From positions 1-36,729 of the forward strand of contig ONAS01000046.1 of assembly GCA_900315815.1 (NCBI GenBank): a stretch of 36,729 bases of DNA, in the 5' to 3' direction. Position numbers and translations under genes: made by a program. The notes beneath the pieces were generated by a model. That model saw nothing but the letters and a program-made list of their open reading frames with translations. It did no database searches and had not been told where the DNA came from. Within the stretch, counting starts at the first letter, position 1, and each line of letters starts with the position of its first letter. This DNA is from an uncultured Eubacteriales bacterium (GTDB taxonomy: Bacteria; Bacillota; Clostridia; Oscillospirales; Acutalibacteraceae). Below, piece by piece: positions 1 to 9,186 of this stretch.

Positions 1-2310
1 ATATCTGTATTTATTGCTCACCTTGAAAACGGAAGCCGGGACCGGTCCGAGAACGCGGAGCGGGAGATCGGGATAATCCGTTTTGAGACAAGCGGTCATT
101 TCTGTCAAAAAGGCGCGTGCCGCGTCCGCGGAAAGCCGCGCGTTATCGCTGACGAAGCCGATCAGACAAATCGTCGCGAAGGGCGGATACAGCATCGCTT
201 TGCGCAGCTGAATCTCCGAGTCATAAAACGCGTCGTAGTCCTGACGGGCGGCAAGCGAGATGATCGGATTCTCGGGGGTAAAGGTCTGGATGATCGCTCT
301 CCCCTTGTCCCTGCCTCTGCCGGAGCGTCCGACGACCTGCGTCAGCAGTGAAAACGTGTTCTCATAGCTGCGGTAGTCATCCACATACAGCATGCGGTCG
401 GCGTTCAGAACGCCCACCAGCGTCACATTGGGAAAGTCCAGTCCCTTTGCGACCATCTGCGTTCCGACAAGGATATCATACTCGCCGTTTGCGAACGCGT
501 TCAGCTTCTTTTCATGGGAAGAACGCGTCATCGTGCTGTCGGTATCCATTCTGAGGATCCTTGCCTGCGGAAAGATCTCTGCCAGCTCCACCTCGGCGCG
601 CTGTGTCCCCGTACCGGACAACCTGAGGCTGTGGCTGTGACAGGTCGGACACTCAGAGGTGTATTTCATCGACCAGCCGCAGTAATGGCACATCAGCCGG
701 TTATTGGCGCTGTGATAGGTCAGCGAAATGGAACAATTCGGGCAGGTCAGCGGTTCCTTACAGCTGTTGCAGGTGACAAACGAATTGCAGCCCCTGCGGT
801 TCAGCAGCAGGATCGACTGCTTGCCGCGGTCGAGATTATCCTCTATGCTCTGCAGCAAGCGGCTTGAATAGCTGCCTGTATTGCCGACAGCGACCTCCTC
901 ATTCATGTCCTCGATGATGACCTCGGGCAGCGTCGCAGCACCGTAGCGCTTTGTCAGGGTATGCTTGTGATATACGCCGGTCGACGCGTAATAATAGGTC
1001 TCCACGCTCGGGGTCGCAGAGGACAGCACCAGCAGCGCACTGCTTAAGGAACAGCGCATACGCGCCAGATCCTTGGCGTGAAAGCGCGGTTTTGACTCGC
1101 TTTTGTAGGTATGCTCCTGCTCCTCGTCCATGATGATCAGTCCGAGATCGCGGCAGGGCGCAAAAACTGCGGAACGAGTACCGATCGCTATCTTAGCTAT
1201 TCCGCGTTGGACGCGCTTATATTCATCCAATCGCTCACCGAGCGAAAGCGCACTGTGGAAAACCGCCACCTTGTCTCCGAAACGCCCCTTGAACACCGCA
1301 AGCAGCTGCGGCGTCAGCGCGATCTCCGGCACCATTACGATGACGTCCTTGTCATCCGCGACAGCCTGTTCGATCAGCTTGAAGAACACAGAGGTCTTTC
1401 CGGAACCGGTCACTCCGTACAGCAGAGATACGGCAGGCGCGTCGGCGCGATACAGCGCAAGCAATTCATCATATGCCCTTTGCTGTTCATCGGTCAGAAC
1501 GACGTCGCGGATCACGGAATCGCTCGTCTGAGGGATCCGGAACACCTCGTCGTCAAAATACGCAGCGATCCCCTTTTTTACCAAGGTATCGGGAACGGAG
1601 GACGTCACGCCGGTATAATAGCAGATCTCTTTGGCGGAGGCACAGCCAACCGACTGCAAAAACTCGACAACGCTCTGCTGCTTCGGACTGAGCTTGACGC
1701 TGTCTATCATGTCATCAAAGTCATCCGCCAGCCGCAGCATCCGTATCGTTTTATCACCGATCCGTCTGAGCGCGGCGTCGGATTTTTCCAGAACACCTTC
1801 GGCGGCCATTTCATCGGGGACCGCGGAATCGACATATCCCAGCTCTGAGAGCAGTGCGCGCTTTTCCACTTTATTATTCTTAGAACGAATAATAGAAACG
1901 ATCCTGCGCCACTCATCGGGCAAATCATAGAATCTGTCGCCCAAATCCCTGCTGACGGAATACTCTGCCGACAACCGATAATTGATCCCCGCAGGAAGCA
2001 TCGCTCTGACCGCGTCATAAAATGCACAGAAGTAATGTTCCTTCATAAAGGCGCACATGCTCAGCTGCTCCGAGGACAGCACCGGTTCATTGTCCAGTAC
2101 ACAGGCGATCTCCTTGAGACCGGAGACGTCCTCTGCGGTACCGGTGCCGGTCACGATCCCCTGACGCCGCGCGTTACCTCTGCCGAACGGCACAACGACC
2201 CTGCACCCCGTCAGATCACGCACAACGGATGACGGAATGAGGTAGCTGAACTCTTTATCAAAATGATAGACGGCGTTTTCAACGGCAACGCGTGCAACAG
2301 CGGAACTCAT
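1..2310 (-). CDS. priA: Primosomal protein N' (replication restart helicase PriA), 3' end cut by window edge
   Basis: PriA is the superfamily 2 DNA helicase that reloads the replisome at stalled forks. The frame is open from the ATG at 2310 down to base 1 (770 codons) with no stop. Visible parts are an N-terminal DNA-binding region, a Walker A motif GVTGSGKT at about residues 299-306, a Walker B reading DEEQ, an SATPS motif, a zinc-binding cysteine cluster (paired CxxC motifs, nt about 630-790), and the helicase C-terminal segment with GTQMVAKG and a QVVGRSGRG motif. The end reads LGPVPA, as expected just before the family C-terminus, so only a few tens of residues are missing. It is the last gene of the yicC-remA-gmk-rpoZ-priA operon and starts 8 bases after rpoZ. 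DEEQ replaces the more usual DEEH. Confidence 0.95.
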   Translation of the reverse strand, partial: MSSAVARVAVENAVYHFDKEFSYLIPSSVVRDLTGCRVVVPFGRGNARRQGIVTGTGTAEDVSGLKEIACVLDNEPVLSSEQLSMCAFMKEHYFCAFYDAVRAMLPAGINYRLSAEYSVSRDLGDRFYDLPDEWRRIVSIIRSKNNKVEKRALLSELGYVDSAVPDEMAAEGVLEKSDAALRRIGDKTIRMLRLADDFDDMIDSVKLSPKQQSVVEFLQSVGCASAKEICYYTGVTSSVPDTLVKKGIAAYFDDEVFRIPQTSDSVIRDVVLTDEQQRAYDELLALYRADAPAVSLLYGVTGSGKTSVFFKLIEQAVADDKDVIVMVPEIALTPQLLAVFKGRFGDKVAVFHSALSLGERLDEYKRVQRGIAKIAIGTRSAVFAPCRDLGLIIMDEEQEHTYKSESKPRFHAKDLARMRCSLSSALLVLSSATPSVETYYYASTGVYHKHTLTKRYGAATLPEVIIEDMNEEVAVGNTGSYSSRLLQSIEDNLDRGKQSILLLNRRGCNSFVTCNSCKEPLTCPNCSISLTYHSANNRLMCHYCGWSMKYTSECPTCHSHSLRLSGTGTQRAEVELAEIFPQARILRMDTDSTMTRSSHEKKLNAFANGEYDILVGTQMVAKGLDFPNVTLVGVLNADRMLYVDDYRSYENTFSLLTQVVGRSGRGRDKGRAIIQTFTPENPIISLAARQDYDAFYDSEIQLRKAMLYPPFATICLIGFVSDNARLSADAARAFLTEMTACLKTDYPDLPLRVLGPVPASVFKVSNKYRY

Positions 2311-2318
2311 CGTGAATA

Positions 2319-2513
2319 TCAGTCTTCTTCCAGAATGTTATACTTATGATTCTTAAAATCCTCGATTGCGAGAAGGACAGGCTTTTCGTCGCTGATGATG
2401 CCCTCCTCCTTGAATTCGTCGGCAATTTCTCTGGCGCGCTTTGCAACGCCGATGACGAGCGCGTAGCGGCTCTCCTTACCGGTCAACATATCATCCAGTG
2501 ATGCTCTTTTCAT
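2319..2513 (-). CDS. rpoZ: DNA-directed RNA polymerase omega subunit
   Basis: This 64-residue protein is the small omega subunit that helps fold and assemble the beta-prime subunit of RNA polymerase. The typical omega features are present: an N-terminal segment (SLDDMLTGKESRYALVI), the helix VAKRAREI and a KPVLLAIEDF segment. The length fits Firmicutes omega. An AAGGAG site lies 8 bases before the ATG. It sits between gmk and priA, the standard arrangement in Firmicutes. Confidence 0.95.
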   Translation of the reverse strand: MKRASLDDMLTGKESRYALVIGVAKRAREIADEFKEEGIISDEKPVLLAIEDFKNHKYNILEED

Positions 2514-2518
2514 AACGA

Positions 2519-3088
2519 TTACTCCTTATTTTTTCTATCTGAAATGATGGACAGCACCTCATTCGCGGCGCGTTCGGCATCATCATTGACAACTACATAA
2601 TCAAACAGGTGATGGTGTGCAAGCTCTTCACGGGCAGTTTTGAGACGCTCGGCGATCACCTCAGGGGTCTCGGTACCTCTGCCCTCAAGCCGTGCCTGCA
2701 GTTCTTCGAAGGACGGCGGTGCGACAAAGATGCTCAGGCACTCGGGATAGGCTTCTTTGATCTGGAAAAAGCCCTTTAATTCGATTTCCAGAATGACGTC
2801 CAGACCCTCGTCCAGCATCCGGAATACCGGTTCGCTGGGCGTTCCGTAACAATTGCCGACGTACTCGGCATATTCCAGAAAGCCGCCGTTCGCGATCAGA
2901 TCGTCAAATTCACGTCTGGTCACAAAATAATACTCTCTGCCGTTTTGCTCTCCCTCACGCGGAGCGCGGGTCGTAGCGGAAACAGACAGGCGGATATTCG
3001 GATTCGCGGCAAGCAGCTTCTTCATGATCGTGCCCTTGCCAACGCCGGATGCACCGGTAAATACGATCAACAGTCCCTTACGCATCAT
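2519..3088 (-). CDS. gmk: Guanylate kinase
   Basis: Guanylate kinase phosphorylates GMP to GDP with ATP in the cytoplasm. The P-loop GASGVGKGT is near residues 12-20. It is followed by the GMP-binding region SATTRAPREGE with NGREYYFV, and by the segment FLEYAEYVGNCYGTP. The frame opens further upstream at 3112, but the ATG at 3088 (or the next codon, 3085) is preferred: a GGAGGAGG site at 3091-3098 precedes it and the resulting 188-189 residues match the family. The start overlaps the last codons of remA, which implies translational coupling. Confidence 0.95.
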   Translation of the reverse strand: MMRKGLLIVFTGASGVGKGTIMKKLLAANPNIRLSVSATTRAPREGEQNGREYYFVTRREFDDLIANGGFLEYAEYVGNCYGTPSEPVFRMLDEGLDVILEIELKGFFQIKEAYPECLSIFVAPPSFEELQARLEGRGTETPEVIAERLKTAREELAHHHLFDYVVVNDDAERAANEVLSIISDRKNKE

Positions 3089-3323
3089 TAGCCTCCTCCA
3101 TGCGCGATGCAATTGTTTCGGTCGTCAGCGCGGACAGCACGATATATTCGCTGTCGGTGATGATGACCGCCTTGCATTTTCTGCCGAAGGTCGCGTCGAT
3201 CAGCGTGGACGCCGCCTTGCTCATCTGAACGATACGCTTGATGGGAGCGGATTCCGGACTGACGACGGAAACGATTTTGCTGATATTGACAACGTTGCCG
3301 AAGCCGATGTTCACAAAACGCAT
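3078..3323 (-). CDS. remA: RemA/DUF370 family regulatory protein
   Basis: This 81-residue protein belongs to the DUF370/RemA family. In Bacillus subtilis RemA is a DNA-binding activator of biofilm matrix and osmoprotection genes. The N-terminus MRFVNIGFGN, the NISKIVSVVSPESAPIKR segment and the block KAVIITDSEYIVLSAL are family hallmarks. A GGAGGG site lies 4 bases before the ATG. It lies between yicC and gmk, a conserved gene order in Clostridia and Bacilli. The target genes in this organism cannot be read from the sequence. Confidence 0.9.
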   Translation of the reverse strand: MRFVNIGFGNVVNISKIVSVVSPESAPIKRIVQMSKAASTLIDATFGRKCKAVIITDSEYIVLSALTTETIASRMEEANDA

Positions 3324-3334
3324 ATGACCCTCCG

Positions 3335-4213
3335 TTATTCGATATTCTGGACCTGCTCACGGATCTTTTCGATCTCGCCCTTGATCTCAACGACCTTGTG
3401 GGCAAGCTTGGAATCCGTGACCTTGGAGCCGATGGTGTTCGCCTCGCGGTTCATTTCCTGAACGATAAAGTCCAGCTTTCTTCCGGTCGGCTGAGTCGCG
3501 TCGAGAAAGCTCTTCATCTGGTCGAAATGAGAACGCAGACGAACGGTTTCCTCATCAACGGCGACCTTATCGGCAAAGACAGCCGCCTCGGTCAGGATCC
3601 GCTGTTCATCGATGTTATTGCTCTGCAAAACATCCTTGAGCTTCGCAAATAATCTCTCGCGGTACTCGACGACGGTCTGCGGAGAACGTTCCTCGATCTC
3701 GCCGACGATCGAAATGATATGCTCTGCGCGGGAGAGGATGTCGGCACGGAGCTTTTCGCCTTCCACGCGGCGCATCTCCAGAAAATGGCTGAGCGCTTCA
3801 TCCACCGCGATCTTCACATCATTGAACACCGCTTCCTCATCGGTCGGCGGACGGTGGATCTGAAAAATATCGCCGAAGCGCGCCAGTACGGATACGGAAA
3901 TATCCTCGCGCACGCCGTAATCCTTTGCCAGCGTATGCATCGCGTCGATATAGCCCTTGGCAAGCGGGCGGTTCAGCTCGACCTCCACGGCGGTATCGTC
4001 GTTCTCTGTCACCGACACATACATATCCACCTTGCCGCGGCTGACCTTCTCGCCGACATATTTCTTGAGCTTTTCCTCAAGAAAGCTGTAGCCCCTGCCG
4101 GTACGGCAGCTGAATTCATAGTAACGGTGATTGACGCTTTTTATCTCAACAATAATGTCGCGTGTTCCGACAGAGATCTCCGCTCTGCCGAAGCCCGTCA
4201 TCGACATAACCAT
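3335..4213 (-). CDS. YicC family endoribonuclease
   Basis: YicC-family proteins are about 290 residues long; members have been shown to act as endoribonucleases. The conserved N-terminal MTGFGRAE motif, an EIKSVNHRY segment and the C-terminal end (EIKGEIEKIREQVQN) are all present. The frame could start at 4273, but the ATG at 4213 has a GGAG site 8 bases upstream and lies downstream of the promoter at 4245-4273, so it is chosen (292 residues). It is the first gene of the operon continuing through remA, gmk, rpoZ and priA. Confidence 0.92.
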   Translation of the reverse strand: MVMSMTGFGRAEISVGTRDIIVEIKSVNHRYYEFSCRTGRGYSFLEEKLKKYVGEKVSRGKVDMYVSVTENDDTAVEVELNRPLAKGYIDAMHTLAKDYGVREDISVSVLARFGDIFQIHRPPTDEEAVFNDVKIAVDEALSHFLEMRRVEGEKLRADILSRAEHIISIVGEIEERSPQTVVEYRERLFAKLKDVLQSNNIDEQRILTEAAVFADKVAVDEETVRLRSHFDQMKSFLDATQPTGRKLDFIVQEMNREANTIGSKVTDSKLAHKVVEIKGEIEKIREQVQNIE

Positions 4214-4244
4214 CTTGCTCACTCCTTCAATAATCCTTGCATGT

Positions 4245-4273
4245 ATTTTAACACTCCCGATAAAAACTGGCAA
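4245..4273 (-). promoter_or_regulatory. Sigma-A promoter of the yicC-remA-gmk-rpoZ-priA operon
   Basis: Read on the minus strand, TTGCCA (4268-4273) and TAAAAT (4245-4250) are separated by 17 bases. They stand about 32 bases upstream of the chosen yicC start. Confidence 0.65.
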
Positions 4274-4302
4274 TAGAGTTGTTACAACATTGTAATTTCT
4301 GA

Positions 4303-4331
4303 TTGCATTATTTTTTCGGATATGGTATATT
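4303..4331 (+). promoter_or_regulatory. Sigma-A promoter of the YebC-family gene
   Basis: TTGCAT (4303-4308) and TATATT (4326-4331) are 17 bases apart, with an extended -10 TGG just before the second hexamer. It is back to back with the yicC promoter. Confidence 0.65.
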
Positions 4332-4366
4332 ATAGAGGTTAAAATATAACAAAGGAATGATAAACA

Positions 4367-5095
4367 ATGTCAGGACACAATAAATGGAGTACCATTAAAC
4401 AGAAAAAGGGTAAAAACGATGCTGCCCGCGCCAAGGTATTCACCAAGATCGGCAGAGAGCTTCTGGTAGCGATCCGCGACGGCGGCAGCGCCGATCCCAA
4501 TGTCAACTCCAAGCTGCGCGACTGTATCGCAAAAGCAAAGGCGAACAATGTTCCCAACGACAACATCGAGCGTATCATCAAAAAGGCTCAGGGCGGCGAA
4601 AGCACCAACTATGAAGCGGTCACCTATGAGGGCTACGGTCCCTGCGGCGTCGCTGTCATCGTAGAAGCGCTGACCGACAACCGCAACCGTACCGCGGGCG
4701 ACGTCAGACATTACTTCGACAAATTCGGCGGCAACATGGGTACCCCCGGCTGTGTCAGCTTCATGTTTGAGAAAAAAGGCGTTCTGATCATCGAACGTGA
4801 AGATCTCGAGAAGGACGAGGACACCGTTATGGAGGATGCGCTGGAAGCAGGTGCGGCTGACTTTGAGGCGGATGAGGATATCTTCACCATCTATACCGAG
4901 CCGGACGATCTGAGCGCTGTCCGTGACGATCTGACAGCGAAGGGTTATGAATTTGCTTCCGCTGAGGTCGAGCAGGTTCCCTCCAACTACGTCAAGATCG
5001 AGGATCCCGACGTTCAGGTCCAGATGCAGAAGATGCTGGATATCTTTGAAGACAACGACGATATCCAGAATGTATGGCATAACTGGGAAATGTGA
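4367..5095 (+). CDS. YebC/TACO1 family protein (PmpR-type regulator or translation factor)
   Basis: This 242-residue YebC/TACO1 family protein is known in different bacteria as a DNA-binding regulator and as a ribosome-associated factor that helps translation of proline stretches. The N-terminus MSGHNKWSTIKQKK, the NVPNDNIERIIKKA segment and the block YEGYGPCGVAVIVEALTDN are near-invariant family signatures. The length is standard. It is monocistronic, with its own promoter and a strong hairpin terminator at 5127-5165. Confidence 0.93.
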   Translation: MSGHNKWSTIKQKKGKNDAARAKVFTKIGRELLVAIRDGGSADPNVNSKLRDCIAKAKANNVPNDNIERIIKKAQGGESTNYEAVTYEGYGPCGVAVIVEALTDNRNRTAGDVRHYFDKFGGNMGTPGCVSFMFEKKGVLIIEREDLEKDEDTVMEDALEAGAADFEADEDIFTIYTEPDDLSAVRDDLTAKGYEFASAEVEQVPSNYVKIEDPDVQVQMQKMLDIFEDNDDIQNVWHNWEM

Positions 5096-5126
5096 TCGGA
5101 TACATAAAACTGCATAATAGTACAAA

Positions 5127-5165
5127 AACGGCTGTTACCGGAAAGGCAACAGCCGTTATCTTTTT
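5127..5165. terminator. Bidirectional intrinsic terminator
   Basis: A perfect 10-bp stem (5127-5136 with 5148-5157) with an 11-base loop is followed by a T-rich run on the plus strand and by TTTTTG on the minus strand. It lies between the converging YebC-family gene and Fn3 gene. Confidence 0.8.
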
Positions 5166-5186
5166 GTTATCGATCAGTCGTTATTA

Positions 5187-7022
5187 TTATTCGACCGGAG
5201 CGTCTGTCTGCGGTTCGGAAGGCAGATCGGAAACAGCCGGCGCACCGGTTTCACTGACGTTTTCGGTATTGTTTTCGTTCAGCTCAGCCTCAGTGGCTTC
5301 CTGCTCGGTCATATCTTCCTTCAGGACCTCGGATTCATACGTCAAGCTCACGCCGGCGGTATTGAAGGAGCTGAGATTCTTGCCGATCTCGCTGCATACG
5401 CGGACGGTAAAGGTGTACTTCACACCGTTCTCACAGCCGCCGAATACATAAGAGGTGCCGGTGATCTGGTTTTCGGGATTGACGCGCTGCCAGCCGCCGG
5501 AGGTCGCCGTCTTGTAATACAGCGCATAAGCGGGAGCGAGCTTCACGGCATCCCAGCTGACCTTGATATTGCCGTCGTCATCCTGCTTGACAGCATTCAG
5601 CTTTGTCGGGATATCAAAGTAGGAGAATACAGGTCCCGGGACAAAACCGGACATAAACGCGCCCTTGGAATCGATGCAGCGGACGGTAAAGCGATAATTG
5701 GAAGCGTTTTCACAGTTTTTGTAATAGAACACATTCTTTGTCGCGACGCCGATCTTCTTCCAGCCGTTGTTGACGCCGAATCGGCTGACAAATACCTGAT
5801 AGCGAGAAGCACCGGGGACCGCGTCCCAGGTGATCTTCGCCACTTTCGGAGTGGTTGTCACCGCAGCGGCGATATTGCCGGGCGTCTCGAGCTGGGTGTC
5901 ATAGCTGATATATTCCGCGGAGAGCTTTTTGATGCTGCAGCCGCTGATCAGATTCTTTTTATTGCTCAGGCAGCGGACGGTAAACTGATAAGAGGTATGT
6001 CCCTTGCCCTTGGTGAACTCGCAGGATTCGCCCTTGACATTGGCGATCGTGTGCCAGTGTTCATCGTTTTCCGCCTTAGCGTAGACGCGATAATAGCTGA
6101 CGCCCTTGACTCCCGCCCACGTGACGGTGATCTTATCAACGTCAGCCTTGACGGATTTCAGTTCGGGAGGCGCGACAAGGTACTTGGTGCTGATGCCCTC
6201 CTTGTCGTAGCCGCTGATCAGCTCGCCGTAGCAATCCAGCGCACGGACGGTAAAGGTATACTCCTTGCCGTATTCCAGCTCGTTGATGTACTGGTAATAG
6301 GTTTTATCGGTCTTTCCGAGAGTCTTCCAGTTCTTCTGGTCGCCTTCTTTATAATAGACACGGTAAGCCGCCGCTTCCTCGATCGGGCTCCAATACACGG
6401 TGATCCCGGGAGCGGAGCATTTGATGTTCTTCAGTACGGGCGCCTCGGAATACAGGCCGTTCTTTGCGTCACCGCCGCCCATGAGCAAATTGCCGTCTAC
6501 ATGGATCTTATAGGTGAAGGTCGCCGCCATCTCTTCCTTGGTGAAAAACGCATCCCAGCGGACACCGTTATTATAGTCCCAGTTCGCGTCGGTAAAGTAA
6601 TAGCCCTTGTCCGTGATGCGCGTCAGGAAGATGCTGTGGGAATCGCCGCGGATACGGACGATATCTCCCGCGTAAAGATCTCCCATGTTATAATCGATAT
6701 GATTATAAAAGCTGTCGGCATAGTATTTGATACCGAAAACATCATGAAGCATCTGGACTGCGTAGCCGTAGCACTGCCATGCATAAGCCTGACCGTTTTC
6801 ATAATACGCGCCGGAGTAGCCGTTGGGGTAATACTTTTCCTTGAGCTGCTGAAGACGTGTCGCAAAGGTCGTCTCGGAAGGGATGGACCAGCCGGTCTCG
6901 CCGAGCGCGGTTTGTGCGCCTGTATCGGCAGTCTCAGACTTGGCTGCCGAAGCAGGGATCACGGTAATCGCCGTCAGTATTGTCAGTATCGAAAGTATCG
7001 CTGCCAGGTATCTTTTGAACAT
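5187..7022 (-). CDS. Secreted protein with a Cys/His (NlpC/CHAP-like) domain and four fibronectin type III repeats
   Basis: This 611-residue protein starts with a signal peptide (about 1-27, ending ASA). Residues about 45-175 form a domain with WQCYGYA (Cys84), DSHSIFLT (His129) and DANWD (Asp145). This Cys-His-Asp layout recalls NlpC/P60- or CHAP-type cysteine hydrolases, but no precise family is claimed. Four Fn3-like repeats of about 90 residues follow, each with a W in strand B, a YRVYYK-like strand and a YTFTVR strand, and then an acidic Glu/Thr-rich tail. No sortase motif or anchor is visible, so it is probably released or wall-bound. AAGGGG lies 6 bases before the ATG. A role in cell-wall or host-glycan contact is inference. 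Confidence 0.8.
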   Translation of the reverse strand: MFKRYLAAILSILTILTAITVIPASAAKSETADTGAQTALGETGWSIPSETTFATRLQQLKEKYYPNGYSGAYYENGQAYAWQCYGYAVQMLHDVFGIKYYADSFYNHIDYNMGDLYAGDIVRIRGDSHSIFLTRITDKGYYFTDANWDYNNGVRWDAFFTKEEMAATFTYKIHVDGNLLMGGGDAKNGLYSEAPVLKNIKCSAPGITVYWSPIEEAAAYRVYYKEGDQKNWKTLGKTDKTYYQYINELEYGKEYTFTVRALDCYGELISGYDKEGISTKYLVAPPELKSVKADVDKITVTWAGVKGVSYYRVYAKAENDEHWHTIANVKGESCEFTKGKGHTSYQFTVRCLSNKKNLISGCSIKKLSAEYISYDTQLETPGNIAAAVTTTPKVAKITWDAVPGASRYQVFVSRFGVNNGWKKIGVATKNVFYYKNCENASNYRFTVRCIDSKGAFMSGFVPGPVFSYFDIPTKLNAVKQDDDGNIKVSWDAVKLAPAYALYYKTATSGGWQRVNPENQITGTSYVFGGCENGVKYTFTVRVCSEIGKNLSSFNTAGVSLTYESEVLKEDMTEQEATEAELNENNTENVSETGAPAVSDLPSEPQTDAPVE

Positions 7023-7073
7023 AAGTAACCCCTTATTTCGAATTAGTTACAACTTTGTTAATTTTACTATCCT

Positions 7074-7103
7074 ATTATAGCAAAAACCGACACTGAAATA
7101 CAA
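7074..7103 (-). promoter_or_regulatory. Sigma-A promoter of the Fn3 protein gene
   Basis: On the minus strand TTGTAT (7098-7103) and a consensus TATAAT (7074-7079) are 18 bases apart, about 50 bases upstream of the start codon. Confidence 0.55.
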
Positions 7104-7232
7104 TAGGAAAAATGTATAAAGATACGTACACTTATGACGCGAATTGGTAAGGATGACACAACCTTTTTGAACAGTTTGTAAATTAAAAGGAACATCGCAA
7201 AAAATGACCATATTCCCGCTGTTTGGCAAACA

Positions 7233-7263
7233 ATAAAGCCGCTCCGGTTAAGAGCGGCTTTAT
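7233..7263 (-). terminator. Intrinsic terminator after the P-loop protein gene
   Basis: Two 12-base arms (7233-7244 and 7252-7263) pair perfectly around a 7-base loop. On the minus strand the stem is followed by a short T-rich stretch. It lies 18 bases past the stop at 7282. Confidence 0.65.
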
Positions 7264-7281
7264 GTAATGGCGGTTCGTTAA

Positions 7282-7698
7282 TCAGATTTCCTCGCAGACT
7301 GCGGAGAGACCGGACGGAAGCGCTTCCTCGCCGGCAGATACAAGCAGAGTGATATTGGCTTCGGTCTCTTTCTCGAGCTCGTTGAGCTTGGTAACAAAGG
7401 CTTCGATACCGGAAACGCCCTCAGTGCAGATCTTGAAGGTGGAGTCAACAAAGATATCGGTCACGTCATAGTTGCCCGCGCAGATACCGCTGATAAAGCC
7501 GTAGAGCATGTCATAGCCCTTTACGCCGTAAGCGTCGGTATCGATCAGACGAGCCTTGTGAGTAACGTCATAAGTCAGCTTGGCGCCCTTGTCGATCACG
7601 ACAACGTTGCCGCTGGAACGGGCAACAGACTCGTTCGCAAGCTGAATGAGCTTCTTTGTTTTTCCGGAACCTTTCTTACCGATAATTAATGTAACCAT
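7282..7698 (-). CDS. Small P-loop ATP-binding protein of unknown function
   Basis: The protein (138 residues) opens with strand VTLIIG and a Walker A motif GKKGSGKTK. A DIFVDST segment further on looks like a Walker B strand. No helicase, kinase or transport domain follows, so it is a minimal P-loop NTPase. I do not recognise a characterised family. An AGGAGG site (7708-7713) lies 9 bases from the ATG at 7698 and only 3 bases from an in-frame ATG at 7704, so the inner start is preferred. It has its own terminator. No clear promoter was found in the 80 bases separating it from pgi upstream, and it may be read through from pgi. Confidence 0.75.
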   Translation of the reverse strand: MVTLIIGKKGSGKTKKLIQLANESVARSSGNVVVIDKGAKLTYDVTHKARLIDTDAYGVKGYDMLYGFISGICAGNYDVTDIFVDSTFKICTEGVSGIEAFVTKLNELEKETEANITLLVSAGEEALPSGLSAVCEEI

Positions 7699-7785
7699 TT
7701 TCATATTCCTCCTGTGAAATGACAGTTTTATTCGAATATAGAATTATAATCAACTATTCTCAGCGATGGATCACCGCATACAGTA

Positions 7786-9123
7786 TTACTTCAAACGAGC
7801 CTCAAGCTCCGCCTTACGGTCTTCAAAACCGGGTTTGCCGAGAAGCGCGAACATATTCTTCTTGTAGCTTTCAACGCCGGGCTGGTTGAAGGGATTGACG
7901 CCGAGCAGATAGCCGGAGATCGCGCATGCCTTCTCAAAGAAGTAGATCAGATAACCGAGGTTGAACTCGTCCATCGCGTCGACGTTGAGAACGATATTGG
8001 GAACGCCGCCGTCGTTATGCGCGAGTACGGTGCCTTCGAACGCCTTGCGGTTGACAAACTCCATGGACTTGCCGGAGAGGAAGTTCAGACCGTCAAGGTT
8101 CTCGGGATCGGTGCCGATGGCGACTTCGCGCTGGACCTGATCAAAGAGGACAACGGTCTCAAACAGATTGCGTCTGCCGTCCTGGATATACTGACCCATA
8201 GAGTGCAGGTCGGTGGAGAACATAACGGACGCCGGGAAGATGCCCTTCTGGTCCTTGCCCTCGGATTCACCGTAAAGCTGCTTGAACCATTCGTTCATCA
8301 AGGTGAACGCAGGCTCATAGCTGACGAGGATCTCGGTGGATTTGCCCTTGCGATAGAGCAGATTGCGGATCGCCGCGTACTTGTAGCAGTCATTGGTATT
8401 GAGGTCGGCATTGTCAAACTCATCCTGAGCCGCCTTTGCGCCCTGCATCAGCGCATCGATGTCGGCGCCGGATACAGCGATCGGCAGAAGGCCGACAGCG
8501 GTGAGAACAGAGTAACGGCCGCCGACATTGTCCGGAACAACAAAGGTCTCATAGCCTTCGCGGTCGGCAAGCTGCTTCAAGGTGCCCCTCGCCTTGTCGG
8601 TGGTGCAGAAGATACGATCCTTAGCGCCTTCCTTGCCGTACTTCTTCTCGAGCATTTCGCGGAATACGCGGAACGCGATCGCAGGCTCGGTGGTGGTGCC
8701 GGACTTGGAGATCATGTTGATGGAAATGTCCTTGCCCTCACAGATCTCAAGCAGCTCCGCAAGCGCGTTGGAGCTGATAGAATTACCGGTATAGTAGATC
8801 TGGGGTGTGTCCTTGCACAGCGCGTTGTAGTTCGGGGACTTGATGAACTCGATCGCCGCGCGGGCGCCGAGATACGAGCCGCCGATACCGATAACGACGA
8901 AAATATCGGAATTCTGCCGGATCTTCTTTGCCGCGGCTTTGATGCGGGCAAATTCATCTTTGTCATAATCGGTCGGGAGAGTCAGCCATCCGATATAATC
9001 GTTGCCGAGACCCGTTCCGGAATGAAGCGCTTCATGGGCGGCATTTACCGAGGGAGCGATACCGACGTATTCGTCAGCTCCGAGAAAGCCCTGAAGATGC
9101 TTATCACTTAATTTAGTAGGCAT
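7786..9123 (-). CDS. pgi: Glucose-6-phosphate isomerase
   Basis: Pgi interconverts glucose 6-phosphate and fructose 6-phosphate in glycolysis. Motifs include [11 protein letters not shown], the [14 protein letters not shown] phosphate-binding loop, the [11 protein letters not shown] active-site Glu region and [10 protein letters not shown]. At 445 residues it matches the bacterial short form. The frame is open to 9174, but the ATG at 9123 follows GGAGG by 6 bases and gives the family N-terminus. It is controlled by the promoter at 9187-9215. Confidence 0.96.
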   Translation of the reverse strand: MPTKLSDKHLQGFLGADEYVGIAPSVNAAHEALHSGTGLGNDYIGWLTLPTDYDKDEFARIKAAAKKIRQNSDIFVVIGIGGSYLGARAAIEFIKSPNYNALCKDTPQIYYTGNSISSNALAELLEICEGKDISINMISKSGTTTEPAIAFRVFREMLEKKYGKEGAKDRIFCTTDKARGTLKQLADREGYETFVVPDNVGGRYSVLTAVGLLPIAVSGADIDALMQGAKAAQDEFDNADLNTNDCYKYAAIRNLLYRKGKSTEILVSYEPAFTLMNEWFKQLYGESEGKDQKGIFPASVMFSTDLHSMGQYIQDGRRNLFETVVLFDQVQREVAIGTDPENLDGLNFLSGKSMEFVNRKAFEGTVLAHNDGGVPNIVLNVDAMDEFNLGYLIYFFEKACAISGYLLGVNPFNQPGVESYKKNMFALLGKPGFEDRKAELEARLK

Positions 9124-9186
9124 ATATATCCTCCTTATAATTCCCGAGAAGAAAAAAAGTATATTCCCCCTCATAATAGTAATAGC

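Noticed and set aside
7047-7229. 60-residue minus-strand frame upstream of the Fn3 gene
   Set aside because: It overlaps the Fn3 promoter, has no good ribosome binding site and shows low-complexity hydrophobic content.
8017-9111. Long plus-strand open frame opposite pgi
   Set aside because: It mirrors pgi codon structure and encodes no known fold. Similar antisense frames lie opposite the Fn3 gene (5997-7028) and murT (18088-18915).
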